Origin: Charina bottae
Taxonomy: Eukaryota; Chordata; Lepidosauria; Squamata; Charinaidae
Direction: 5' to 3'
Assembly: GCA_023362775.1 (NCBI GenBank)
Contig: JALMGJ010000004.1
Location: 56,293,298-56,357,297 of the forward strand
DNA: 64,000 nucleotides
Under the pieces are notes generated by a model. The model saw only the letters and a list, made by a program, of their open reading frames with translations. It made no database searches and was not told the DNA's origin. A program made the position numbers and the translations under genes. Numbering within the stretch: position 1 is the stretch's first letter; each line of letters starts with the position of its first letter. Of this stretch, positions 11,890 through 21,372 are shown piece by piece.

Positions 11890-11899
11890 TTCTTCAAAG

Positions 11900-12407
11900 C
11901 TTAGATGTTAAACATATTGTGATTTTTTAAAAAAAAATAAAAATCAGTCTATTTCTGAGACTTGGTCCTAATTTACAGGTTATCTGGAGCTAATGGATCT
12001 TCATACAGGGAGGCACAAGAATCCTTACTCAAGTCCAACTATTATATAACATTGTCTCACAGCAGATGTTGTGTAATGTGGAGGGGCACAAGTGATAGTG
12101 CAGTGTGATGTGTTGGTTAAGTAGTTAATCTAGGATTAGCAAGATCTAGGTTCAGGTTATGGGAACTCACTGAGTAAGAGATCTCTGGGCCATTATTTCT
12201 CAGAGCTATTGTTGTTGGGATAACATGAAGAGAGATTGTCACGTAAGCCATTTTGAACTATTGGAGAAAAGTTGGGATGTAATCCCAACAGACAAACTAA
12301 TCATCCCTTGGTTATTTATTGAAGGATGAAGCAGCTTGTCATACACTCCTTACATACAGTAGCCAGCTAGTCTACTACCTTTGACTGCTAGGGTAAAAAA
12401 AAAAAAG
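11900..12407. other. Intergenic, nothing recognised
   Basis: No long open frame and no clear repeat, apart from a poly(A) run at about 12395-12407 just before the L2 fragment. Confidence 0.4.
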
Positions 12408-12775
12408 ATTGCTAGTGTGATCAGGCAGAGAAGGCATGTTACGGACCCTGTCCATGAGAGATTGTTGATTGGTAGGATCCAGAAGGAGGGCCTTCTCTAC
12501 CGTGGCACTTTCCCTCTGGAATATGTTACCCCCGGAGGTGAGGCAGGCACCCACTCTCCCAGCCTTACAGAATGGGGTTAAGACCTGGTTGTGCCACCTC
12601 ACTTGGGGTGGGAGGGGGGATAGCCAATCATGGGGATGGTTGGCACCTTGATGGGGCCAATGATGAGATCGTTATTCGCCAACTTGGACTTTATATTTTA
12701 TATTTTGCATTTTTATATTTATGTGTATTTATATTTATATTGTATTATTATTATATTTTATATTGTATTATATTA
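12408..12775 (+). mobile_element. L2 LINE C-terminus and start of 3' UTR (copy e, left part)
   Basis: The sequence matches copy d at about 54795-55120: a GGCAGAGAAGGCATG start, CTGGAATATGTTACCCCCGGAGGTG (coding for the 'LWNMLPPEV' segment), then an AT-rich 3' UTR made of TTATATTTTATATT-like units. At 12775 the L2 is cut by the BovB element, and its remaining 3' end resumes at about 14613. Confidence 0.75.
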
Positions 12776-14612
12776 TAAGAAGGAAAGCAAAAGGCAACGG
12801 TGATAGGGGGAGATATGCCCAATTAAATGCAAAATTCCAGAAGTTAGCCAGAAGAGATAAGGAATTATTTTTAAACAAGCAATGCGTGGAAGTGGAAGAA
12901 GACAATAAAATAGGAAGGAAAAGAGACCTCTTCCAGAAAATTAGAAGCATCAGAGGTAAATTCCAGGCAAAAATGGGTATGATCAAAAACAAAGATGGTA
13001 AGGACCTAACAGAAGCAGAAGAGATCAAGAAAAGGTGGCAAGAATATACGGAAGATCTGTATAGGAAGGATAATAATATTGGGGATAGCTTTGACGGTGT
13101 GGTCAGTGAGTTAGAGCCAGACATCCTGAAGAGTGAGGTTGAATGGGCCTTAAGAAGCATTGCTAATAACAAGGCAGCAGGAGACGACGGTATCCCAGCT
13201 GAACTGTTTAAAATCTTGCAAGATGATGCTGTCAAGGTGATGCATACCATATGCCAGCAAATTTGGAAAACACAAGAATGGCCATCAGATTGGAAAAAAA
13301 CAACTTATATCCCCATACCAAAAAAGGGAAGCACTAAAGAATGTTCAAACTATTGAACAGTAGCACTTATTTCACATGCCAGTAAGGTAATGCTCAAGAT
13401 CTTGCAAGGTAGACTCCAGCAATTCATGGAGCGAGAATTGCCAGAAGTACAAGTTGGGTTTAGAAAAGGCAGAGGAACTAGAGACCAAATTGCCAATATC
13501 CGCTGGATAATAGAAAAAGCCAGGGAGTTTCAGAAAAACATCTATTTCTGTTTTATTCTATTCTAAAGCCTTTGACTGTGTGGATCATAACAAATTGTGG
13601 CAAGTTCTTGGTGGTATGGGGATACCAAGTCATCTTGTCTGCCTCCTGAGGAATCTGTATAACAATCAAGGTAAGAACAGGTCACGGAACAATGGACTGG
13701 TTTAAGATTGTGAAAGGAGTATGGCAGGGTTGTATACTCTCACCCTACCTATCCAACCTGTATGCAGAACACATCATGCGACATGCTGGGCTTGATGAAT
13801 CCAAGGCTGGACTTAAAATTGGTGGAAGAAACATTAACAATCTCAGATATGCAGATGATACCACTTTGATGGCTGAAAGCGAAGAGGAGCTGAGGAGCCT
13901 TATGATGAAGGTGAAAGAAGAAAGTACAAAAGCTGGGTTGCAGTTAAACCTCAGAAAAACCAAGATTATGGCAACCAGCTTGATTGATAACTGGCAAATA
14001 GAGGGAGAAAAAGTGGAGGCAGTGACAGACTTTGTATTTCTAGGCGCAAAGATTACTGCAGACGCTGACTGCAGCCAGGAAATCAGAAGACGTCTACTTC
14101 TTGGGAGGAGAGCAATGACAAATCTTGATAAAATAGTTAAGAGCAGAGACATCACACTGACAACAAAGGTCCGCATAGTTAAAGCAATGGTAATCCCTGT
14201 AGTAACCTATGGCTGCGAGAGCTGGACCATAAGGAAGGCTGAGCAAAGGAAGATAGATGCTTTTGAACTGTGCTGTTGGAGGAAAATTCTGAGTGCCGTG
14301 GACTGCAAGAAGATCAAACCAGTCCATACTCCAGGAAATAAAGCCAGACTGCTCACTTGAGGGAATGATATTAAAGGCAAAACTGAAGTACTTTGGCCAC
14401 ATAATGAGAAGACAGGATATCCTGGAGAAGATGCTGATGCTAGGGAAAGTGGAAGGCCAAAGGAAGAGGGGCCGACCAAGGGCAAGATGGATGGATGATA
14501 TTCTGGAGGTGAGACTCAACCATGGGGGAGCTGGGGATGGTGACGGCCAACAGGAAGCTCTGGCGTGGGCTGGTCCATGAAGTCACGAAGAGTCAGAAGC
14601 AACTGAACGAAT
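12776..14612 (+). mobile_element. 5'-truncated BovB-type RTE LINE inserted in L2
   Basis: A plus-strand RTE element lacking its endonuclease. It is bounded on both sides by pieces of the same L2 3' UTR, so it inserted into that L2. The 3' end (AAGAGTCAGAAGCAACTGAA, about 14589-14608) is the BovB-type terminus. BovB is abundant in squamates and known for horizontal transfer, but this copy shows only an old, decayed state. A clean TSD was not recognised, perhaps because the target is AT-rich and repetitive. Confidence 0.85.
12780..14578 (+). pseudogene. BovB RTE ORF2: RT and C-terminus, several lesions
   Basis: Reverse transcriptase of the RTE clade. Frame 1 (to 13354) has the pre-RT helices and ADGDGIPAELFK-like and KWTYIPIPKKGSTKECSNY-like blocks (seen as AAGDDGIPAELF and YIPIPKKGSTKECSNY). 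A TGA at about 13354 replaces an expected Arg codon, a likely CpG decay. Translation continues with LISHASKVMLKIL and GFRKGRGTRDQIANIRWI. An indel near 13550-13560 breaks the block around KAFDCVDH. From 13692 the frame is open again with GCILSPYLSNLYAE, the intact YADD (13848-13859), FLGAKITAD, YGCESWTIRKAEQRKIDAFELCCWR-type residues and, after another shift near 14290, WTARRSNQSIL, FGHIMRR and RGRPRARWMDDI. No endonuclease is present. Confidence 0.85.
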
Positions 14613-14757
14613 AAACAACATATTTACAGTATATTGTATGGTTTTAATGATATTTTAAGCTTTTATCTTTAATTGTTTGTAAGCCGCCCAGAGTTGTTGC
14701 AATACAAGATGGGCAGTAAAGAAATATGATAAATAAATAAATAAATATTTTTTTATA
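14613..14757 (+). mobile_element. L2 LINE 3' end (copy e, right part)
   Basis: AT-rich 3' UTR followed by TAAGCCGCCCAGAGTTGTTG ... GATGGGCAGTAAAG and (ATAA)n. This is the 3' end that copy e lacks at 12775, so the two parts belong to one element split by BovB. Confidence 0.75.
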
Positions 14758-14783
14758 GATGGAATGGTAGGAAGGGGAAGCAT

Positions 14784-14789
<6 letters not shown>

Positions 14790-14819
<30 letters not shown>
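14790..14819. repeat. (GT)n microsatellite
   Basis: About 15 GT units directly preceding the orphan LINE fragment. Confidence 0.9.
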
Positions 14820-14822
<3 letters not shown>

Positions 14823-15125
14823 TTAAAAAAAAAATGTAATATCAGCATTGAGAACTGGGAAGCCCTAACTCATGAGCGTTTGAATTGGAGGTCATCCTTT
14901 ATTAATGGCGCTATGGACTTTGAAGAAGCACGAGTACAGGGCGAAAGGGAGAAAAGAGCTAAAAGGAAGGCACGTCAAGCAAACCCTCATCATGACCGTC
15001 TCCCACCCGGAAACCTATGCCCTCATTGTGGGAGGTTGTGCGGATCCAGAATTGGCTTTTACAGCCATTTACGGATCCACTGTTAAAATTTTACCCTTGG
15101 AAGACAATCTTACTCGGCTACGAGT
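14820..15125 (+). mobile_element. Orphan LINE ORF2 C-terminus with a C2H2 zinc finger
   Basis: The frame up to the TAA at 15084-15086 codes for a Lys/Arg-rich helix (about residues EEARVQGEREKRAKRKARQ) followed by CPHCGRLCGSRIGFYSHLRI-H, a C-x2-C-x12-H-x3-H finger, and a stop two codons later. The charged helix plus a terminal finger ending in 'SRIG..SH' is a layout I associate with the last domain of certain animal LINE ORF2 proteins; I cannot name the clade. A GT array precedes it and a TATG/TG array follows, which may be its expanded tail. No RT part is nearby, so it is a severely 5'-truncated copy. Confidence 0.5.
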
Positions 15126-15133
15126 GATCGCCA

Positions 15134-15156
15134 ATGAATGATGTGTATGTACAGTA

Positions 15157-15195
<39 letters not shown>

Positions 15196-15216
15196 GTATG
15201 TATGTATGTGTATATA

Positions 15217-15256
<40 letters not shown>

Positions 15257-15293
15257 CATATATACATATACATATACATATACATATATATAC

Positions 15294-15328
<35 letters not shown>
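15134..15328. repeat. Compound microsatellite (TG/TATG)-(TA)-(CA)
   Basis: The left half is TG- and TATG-rich, the centre is TATACATA-like and the right half is (CA)n. The halves are reverse complements of each other, so the array can fold back on itself. All open frames over it (Cys-Val, Tyr-Thr and Thr-His repeats) are artefacts. Confidence 0.9.
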
Positions 15329-15329
<1 letters not shown>

Positions 15330-15556
15330 GCCTTCGAGTCAGTGTTGACTCCAGGCAATTGCCTGGACTAGTCCCTGCAGTTTTCTTGGCAAGGTTTTTC
15401 AGAAGTGGTTTGCCATTGCCTCCTTCCGAGGGCTCAGAGAAAGTGACTGGCCCAAGGTCACCCAGCTGGCTTTGTGCCTAAGGCAGGACTAGAACTCACA
15501 GTCTCCCAGTTTCTAACCTGATGCCTTAACCACTACACCAAACTGGCTCTCTGTAT
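15329..15556 (-). mobile_element. tRNA-derived SINE (Sauria-SINE-like)
   Basis: Read on the minus strand from about 15555: GAGCCAGTTTGGTGTAGTGG with A box TGGTGTAGTGGTTAAG, then B box GAGTTCTAGTCC, then a body with GGGTGACCTTGGGCCAGTCA and CAATGGCAAACCACTTCTG, ending in ACTGACTCGAAGGC and a (TG)n tail. A box, B box and spacing match tRNA-derived SINEs. The ending matches what I know of squamate SINEs that use the RTE/BovB 3' end. The tail has merged with the large microsatellite at 15134-15328. Confidence 0.8.
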
Positions 15557-16987
15557 TCAATTTAGTCTGCAAGATATTTGGAACAATTTTGTCCTATTCA
15601 CCGTGTTACAGAATAACTTGGCAAAGAAGGAGCCTAGTTTACTTACAAATAAAATATTCAGATTTATTCAGATTGCAAGTAGTAATTGGGAAGAGACTGT
15701 ATGCTGAATATATTAGGCCAAGGGCATTTTGAATGGTTGGAAAGCCATGTAATCATAAATTACTACAGCATGTACAGTATAAGCACCAATCATAAATATG
15801 TTTAAAAAACATTCCAGATAGCCCATATATTTCAGGGCAAAGACATATGCAGTAATTATGTCATATACAATGCACTTATTTGTATCTTGAATACCCATGT
15901 GAATTTAGTGAAACGAAGTGCTTTCAAATGTACAAAAATATAACCTTGAAGGTTCATACATATTTCCTTTCTATTGCAATGAAGTATAAGACATAATCTT
16001 ATTCAGGTTTATATTGGTACAATGCATTCTATTCTGGGTTTGTGGTTAGTTGGTTCATATGCTAAAGAAAATATGTCTCTACCTTGCGGAATTCTATCAG
16101 TCTAGTAAATATTTTTGAAGGAAATTTGTTCAGAACTCCACTGCAAAGCTGTATGAACCAATTAATAGTTACAGAGAGACATACACAAACCAAAAAAATC
16201 ATTTTTTCCTGATGCAAGTTCTGAAAACTGAACTTGGCCTGCTTTCTTCATACACCTACTGTATGCTTCTTACATAATACAATTTCTGTACATGTGAAAG
16301 AAATTTGCAGGTATCCAAGCTATTGCCAAGATGCTTCAGAACTTGGTCTTTGGTGTCTTCTTCCACCACCACTGCATAATAATCCCCCTGAGTTCCTTTA
16401 AAGTCTTTTATTATTTTTACCAAGAATTTAGATCTTCAGCTTTGCCTTGCATATAGATTTGGTTACCTAGCTTTTTGCCTACAGTAGATATAGTATCATA
16501 AATTATGTGGACTATCACCAAATCTTTATGCTAGATTATCAATAACAATATTTTTAGTAGCTCAGCACTGTTTACAATTTTAATTTGTTTATGTGGTCTG
16601 TCTTTTAAAAATCATCCAGCAATACTATATTTGTGATTAGTAGCTGTTTCATTGCTTCCCCCAAGCACCCAGATCATGGTTCTGCATGCTACATTCAGCT
16701 TTTGGAAACACTGAAGTGTCTTACTAAGTCATGATTTTGGCTGTTTGGTGAAGTAACTGTGTCACTGTGAATTTGGAGTTCACCGTTTGCCCTATTAGCC
16801 ATGCTAGAAGGGGCAGATAACTCAATCTGAAGTAACTATATATATCTTAAAAGAGCAAATATAATGCACTTTCACAAAGCTGCAAATGGCCACATGGGAA
16901 TTTTAAGAGAAAGATGCCTTAAAATGCAATGTGTGCTAAAATGTATTCAATAACAAGAGTAGGCACAGGGCATAAAGGAACTCCTTT
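15557..16987. other. Intergenic, nothing recognised
   Basis: AT-rich, no long open frame, no clear repeat boundaries. Confidence 0.45.
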
Positions 16988-16995
16988 TTCTATAA

Positions 16996-17129
16996 CAGTA
17001 TTTTTCAGACTTGGCAATTTTAAGATTTGTGGACTTCAACTACCAAAATTCCCCAGTCAGCATGCTGGCTGGGGAATTCTGGGAGTTGAAGTCCACAAAT
17101 CTTAAAGTTACCAGGTTTGAGAAACACTA
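16996..17129. mobile_element. Palindromic hAT-type MITE
   Basis: A nearly perfect palindrome: TTAAGATTTGTGGACTTCAA near 17020 is mirrored by TTGAAGTCCACAAATCTTAA near 17085, with CAGCATGCTG at the centre. The ends CAGTATTTTTCAG and GAGAAACACTA are degraded CAG-type hAT termini. The flanking 8-mers TTCTATAA (16988-16995) and GTCTATAT (17130-17137) match at 6 of 8 positions, as expected for a decayed hAT 8-bp TSD. A half copy lies at 35050-35114. Confidence 0.7.
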
Positions 17130-17141
17130 GTCTATATATAT

Positions 17142-17614
17142 ATATATTTATTGATATTTATACCCCGCCTATCCCCTCCCTAACGGAGGACTCTAGGTGG
17201 CTTACATACATATACAATTCATGTTATACATTTTTCCTGTTATACATTTCAATTAACCACGCACTAAGGGAAGGGGTAAGGGAACCGACTCATCCATGAC
17301 TACAAGTTCCACAATGCCTTGCATCAGAGCCGGCTGCCGACGTCCTGTAGATGGAGCTGTTCTTCCGGGATCCATCGTACCACCGCATTCCAAGATCTTT
17401 CGTTTGGTGGGCGACCCCCGACAGGATGCCAGCAAATTCTCCCACTTAAGGTGGTACCCATTTATCTACTCGCAAAGCTTTCAAACTGTTGGGTTGACAG
17501 GAGCTGGGACGAGCAACGAGAGCTCACCTCGTTGCGTGGGGGGCTTGAACTGCCGACCTTCCGATCGGCAGTCTTACAGCTCAGCGGTTTAACCCGCTGA
17601 GCCACCGCGTCCCC
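17142..17614 (-). mobile_element. tRNA-derived SINE with an L2-like 3' tail
   Basis: On the minus strand from 17614: GGGGACGCGGTGGCTCAGCG with an A box (TGGCTCAGCGGGTTAAA), a degenerate B box (AGTTCAAGCC, about 17542-17551), a unique body of about 300 bp, and a 3' end reading AGCCACCTAGAGTCCTCCG ... GGCGGGGTATAAAT and AATAAAT. That 3' end parallels the ACCGCCCAGAGTCCCTCCGG ... GGGCGGT end of the L2 copies here. It therefore looks like a SINE using the L2 retrotransposition machinery. It is nearly full length; a clear TSD was not found because the left flank is a TA repeat. Confidence 0.75.
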
Positions 17615-17985
17615 TTATATCTTATGGCTTAAGCCTGCACCTTATGGCTATCTACCAAATTCTCTTTCTATGCCTATCCCTGAGGAAAAGTAGGATGACA
17701 GGCATAAGGAAGGGGACTCAACTTTACAAAACCTTCAGAAGAGTCCTAAATATGTTTTTGGTATGGGTTTCCTCTTACATGGTTTCTACGTAGCTACAAG
17801 GGGAAATTATTTTAGCTATAAACGTACTTGGAGGCATTGAAGGCCTGCCTTTTTCTCAGGCGCTTGGGCCAGGATATTACTGGAGCCAAAGATGTGTGAC
17901 CTTTTCTGTATTTTGAGACTGTTTTGTGAGAACCCTTGGTTATTTTTTTTAAGTTGGTTCTTTTATGACTTGTGCTCTTTTATTC
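17615..17985. other. Intergenic, possibly part of an old LINE
   Basis: No open frame. The stretch before 17990 may be decayed L2 sequence belonging to the 3' end below, but I cannot align it with confidence. Confidence 0.3.
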
Positions 17986-17989
17986 ATGT

Positions 17990-18060
17990 CTTTTGCTAAC
18001 TACCCTGAGTTCTTCAGTTAAGATGAGCAGCTATATCAGTTTGTTAAATAAATAAATAAA
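17990..18060 (+). mobile_element. Old L2/CR1-group 3' end
   Basis: TTTGCTAACTACCCTGAGTT ... GAGCAGCTATATCAG and (AAAT)n is a degraded form of the 'AACCGCCCAGAGTC ... GGGCGGTATAAAT' end of the younger L2 copies. Confidence 0.5.
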
Positions 18061-18865
18061 GTTCATCGTCTTTTATATTTTGATTCAGTGAATATTTTAA
18101 TTTTATTGCTGGTACTTATTAAAAAATAATTTAGCTTTGTAGTTCATTGTGTTTTTTATTGATAACATCAGAAGCTGCCTTGAAACGGTTTTCTCTTTTT
18201 ACCTTTAAAAAAGCCTTTAAATCATGTAATAAAAATGAAACGTAGTAAATGTATTGTACACTCTCCCTCCCCCCCCCCAAAAAAAAAAAGCCTCATAAAA
18301 TTCACTATCTGGTAATCATTTTTCCATATTGTTAAACACAAAATATAGGATCTGTTTAAAAAAGCCTTCTAAACAGTTTGGCCTTGTCATGCAAATATAT
18401 GAGAGAAAATTGTTTCATCTGTGCCTGTTCTCAGTTTGGTACATACATTTAACCATTTTGTCCAAAAAGGCATTTTTTAAAATTATTATTGTATTTGTTT
18501 GTGCCACAACTTTTTCTCTATACTGAATTTTTTTGTTTGAGTTTACAAAACTGTAAATTGTAATTTTTTCCAAATGTTCTGAAAACTGAAAAAGAAAGCA
18601 ACAGAAATCTTTGTATACAAGTATAGAATGAAAAATGTCCTGTGAAGCAAACACATTAAAAATAGCAAAGAAGCATGTTTTAAAAAATGTCACTAAGAAG
18701 TAATTGTACTTCTTTGAAATCGGCATCAGTTTATATAAAAATAGGTCCATAAAAATCATTCTATATTTGGTTGTTGCTCTTAGCTCAGAGTGATATTTTC
18801 AGTTGGAGACATTCTAAGTATACATAAAATAACAAATGGTTTCCTGCAGGTAGACTATTAACCTG
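18061..18865. other. Intergenic, nothing recognised
   Basis: AT-rich. A poly(C)-poly(A) run lies at about 18266-18288. Open frames on both strands at 18329-18759 have no recognisable motif. Confidence 0.4.
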
Positions 18866-18874
18866 TTAACTCTA

Positions 18875-18955
18875 ATAATAAACTAACAACCTTGTGGGGA
18901 GTTGGGCAGTGATAAATCTAATAAATAAATAAATAAAATAAAATAAAATAAAAAG
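18875..18955 (+). mobile_element. L2 3' end fragment with (AAAT)n/(AAAAT)n
   Basis: CAACCTTGTGGGGAGTTGGGCAGTGATAAATCT followed by (AATA)n matches the last part of the L2 3' UTR (GGGAGATGGGCGGTGATA). Confidence 0.55.
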
Positions 18956-20215
18956 CAATAGAAGAAATAGATCCTACCACTTTCACAGCTTTCATTCTGA
19001 AATTATAACACTGTTAATAGATGGATTAACAGTGTTGAAAGCATGGGTTTCACAAGATGTACATACAAATTTGAGAATCATTAAAATAGGACATACAAAG
19101 TCATTCTGCAATATCACAAGCCATGCTCCCTGTATTTATAGAACTTGGCCAAGCTACAAGTTTCTTTCTTCAATGCTGCTAAGGATACAGCATTTTCAAT
19201 TAGTGCTAAAGACTAAACCATATGGCATGTGCAGATCTCTTCTCCAACACTACTCTCTGCCCCACTCCAGCCCTTTTATCTGCCACCTAGAAAGGAATAT
19301 AAGAGTTGCAGTTATAACTTCAGATTTTTAAAAAAAGTATTTTAAAAGATCTCAATGGGAGCATAACCTAACACTTAACATTAGAGATTTACTATAAAAA
19401 TGATGGCAACTGTCTTGTTATTTGTCTTCAATCATTCCTTGATGGACTAAGCAGATTGTCTAAATGGAATCACCCTAATCCATTTTATAAATCCATGTAA
19501 TGCACTGCTTTTTCTTCCTGATTAAAATGACAGCCAGATAATCAAATATTCTTTCCTAATGAAAAATCCAGGAGCATACAATTTTCTTGTTTTTCAATGA
19601 TTTTTTCATATAAACAATTGCTTTATTTATATATTTTTAAAGAATCGCTATAAAAATTGTATTTTAAAAAATCACACAATTACTTGCTGATTACTAGCCA
19701 TGGTGCCTAACAATGAACAGATTTACATAGAAATGTACTAAATAATAAGATTGGGAATTCTGATTTATCAGAATTTGTACTTGAGCAACTAAACTATTGT
19801 CAGTCCTCCAAGGTAGACAAAACTTGGAAACCAAGGACACTCAAGCTAATACTACTTTTATTATAAGGTTATAGTAACAGAATTTGCAAGTCTGAATGCA
19901 CTTCCCCCTTCCCTCCCTTTATCTTCATCAGAACTAGGGAAGTTCATGTCTGAGACGCTTTCTCAAATTATATTTATACCCAGGACTCAAATTTCCTTTA
20001 CCTCACTGTTGTCTTGGTTGTGGCTCTTCCTTCTGTTCCTCAAGGTTATTCCTTCTTCCCATTACATCTATCAAGTTTGCAAAATATAAGTGACTTCTTA
20101 GAAAATTCATATAGCCTACAACTCATATATACAAAGCTTTTTTTTTTCATTCTATTTTCCATGTGTGTGTTGCTGGTCTAAAATTATTTCAGATGAACAT
20201 ATTTTAATTCACCAG
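18956..20215. other. Intergenic, nothing recognised
   Basis: AT-rich. No supported gene, RNA or element end. Confidence 0.45.
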
Positions 20216-20247
20216 TTGAATCAAAATTGTAACAAATTTTGATTCAA
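20216..20247. repeat. Short inverted repeat just upstream of L2 copy b
   Basis: TTGAATCAAAATT at 20216-20228 is the exact reverse complement of 20235-20247, separated by GTAACA. It ends four bases before the conserved L2 5' end. Confidence 0.8.
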
Positions 20248-20253
20248 AAAGAT

Positions 20254-20264
20254 CCAAGATGGCG
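20254..20264 (+). promoter_or_regulatory. YY1-like box at L2 5' end (copy b)
   Basis: CCAAGATGGCG matches the YY1 core (AAGATGGCG) and lies within the first 15 bases of the element. Human L1 is known to carry a YY1 site at the same relative place, where it sets the transcription start. A similar role here is inference. Confidence 0.5.
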
Positions 20265-20543
20265 ACCGCGAACAGACGCCGAACGCTGCTGCTCTGAAGA
20301 GGGAGAAACTGTTAGCGTTTCTGACCCTCATCTCAGCCCCCACCGGTTAGTTGGAGTCGGAGGAGATTCTAGGGACCCTGACCCTTGTATTAGCTGGGTT
20401 GGAGTCGGATAGAGCCCCCGAATGGATTGGTGGAGTGCGGCGAGATTACGGCAGACTGTAAGGAACCTGGGACTCTAGAGGAGTGACGAACAGCGCAACA
20501 GACCCTGGCAGACCCCGGATGTTCCTGTCAACGACGGGGGGCC

Positions 20544-21002
20544 TTGGTGACACGGCCCTCAGTACTGGACGGTGGGCCTGATGTTTTTTGGGTTCACCGT
20601 CCGAACCCCTTTACCCCGCTATTTCTTTTAATTGGCGGTGTGTGTAGTGTGAATCGGGGCGGCGCGTGCAGAAAAGGTGTGGCAGAGCAGTCTGATGGAA
20701 CAGCTGAGCAGCACATTGGTTTGGCAACAGACCAGCCTGACGCCCAGCAGCCTTGGGGAGTGGAGTTGGAGCTGACTTTGACTGCATGGACTGGCCTGGT
20801 GGTGTGGTGGATTCCAGCAGTGTGGCGGACTCTGTTGCAACGGGCCAGCTCTGGCAGTCCGGTGAACTTTTGGGACATTTTAGACTCTGATTATGTGGCT
20901 GGTGTGATTGACCAGACAAACCCAGTACTGCAACTTCGAGCCAGAGTGAGTGGCTTTGGTTTTGGGCCACTCAAGGAACATAAGAGACCCAGGCGGTTTT
21001 AA
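20544..21002 (+). other. Open frame in L2 5' region, uncertain
   Basis: A 152-codon open frame in the GC-rich 5' region of L2 copy b. It has a Trp-rich middle (LVVWWIPAVWRTLL) and a basic end (EHKRPRRF), but no coiled coil, RRM or zinc knuckle such as known LINE ORF1 proteins show. The matching 5' region in copy c is shorter and has no clearly corresponding frame. High GC content makes chance frames likely. Confidence 0.2.
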
Positions 21003-21372
21003 TAGACTTTGGTGGAATAGATCCAATGGTGAGGAGTAGGAAGGTTAAAATTTGAGATTTTGTCATCCCCTTTTAAATTGGCCCAAGGCGGCAGAGAGTT
21101 GTTTGGGCACCTCCAGGGTGTGTGAGGGACTCCCTCTTAAGTGTGAGAGATGAGGGGGGAGTCCGGGAGTGACTGGTGTTATAGAAGAGTACTCTCCTGT
21201 GTGAGAGACGGGGGTGGGGAGGATTGAATGAGTTACCCCTCCTTCCGACTAGTGAGAGAAGCCGAGGAGGTGGTGTAGTGCATGGTAGGGTGTTGGTTGG
21301 CCCTGACAGCGCCGAGAGCGAAAGCTGGTGCGCTGAAAGGACTACCATCACCTGGTGGATGATTGAGAGTGT

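Noticed and set aside
15069..15481. Several open frames on both strands with Cys-Val, Tyr-Ile or Thr-His repeats
   Set aside because: They are translations of the TG/TA/CA microsatellite and its SINE neighbour.
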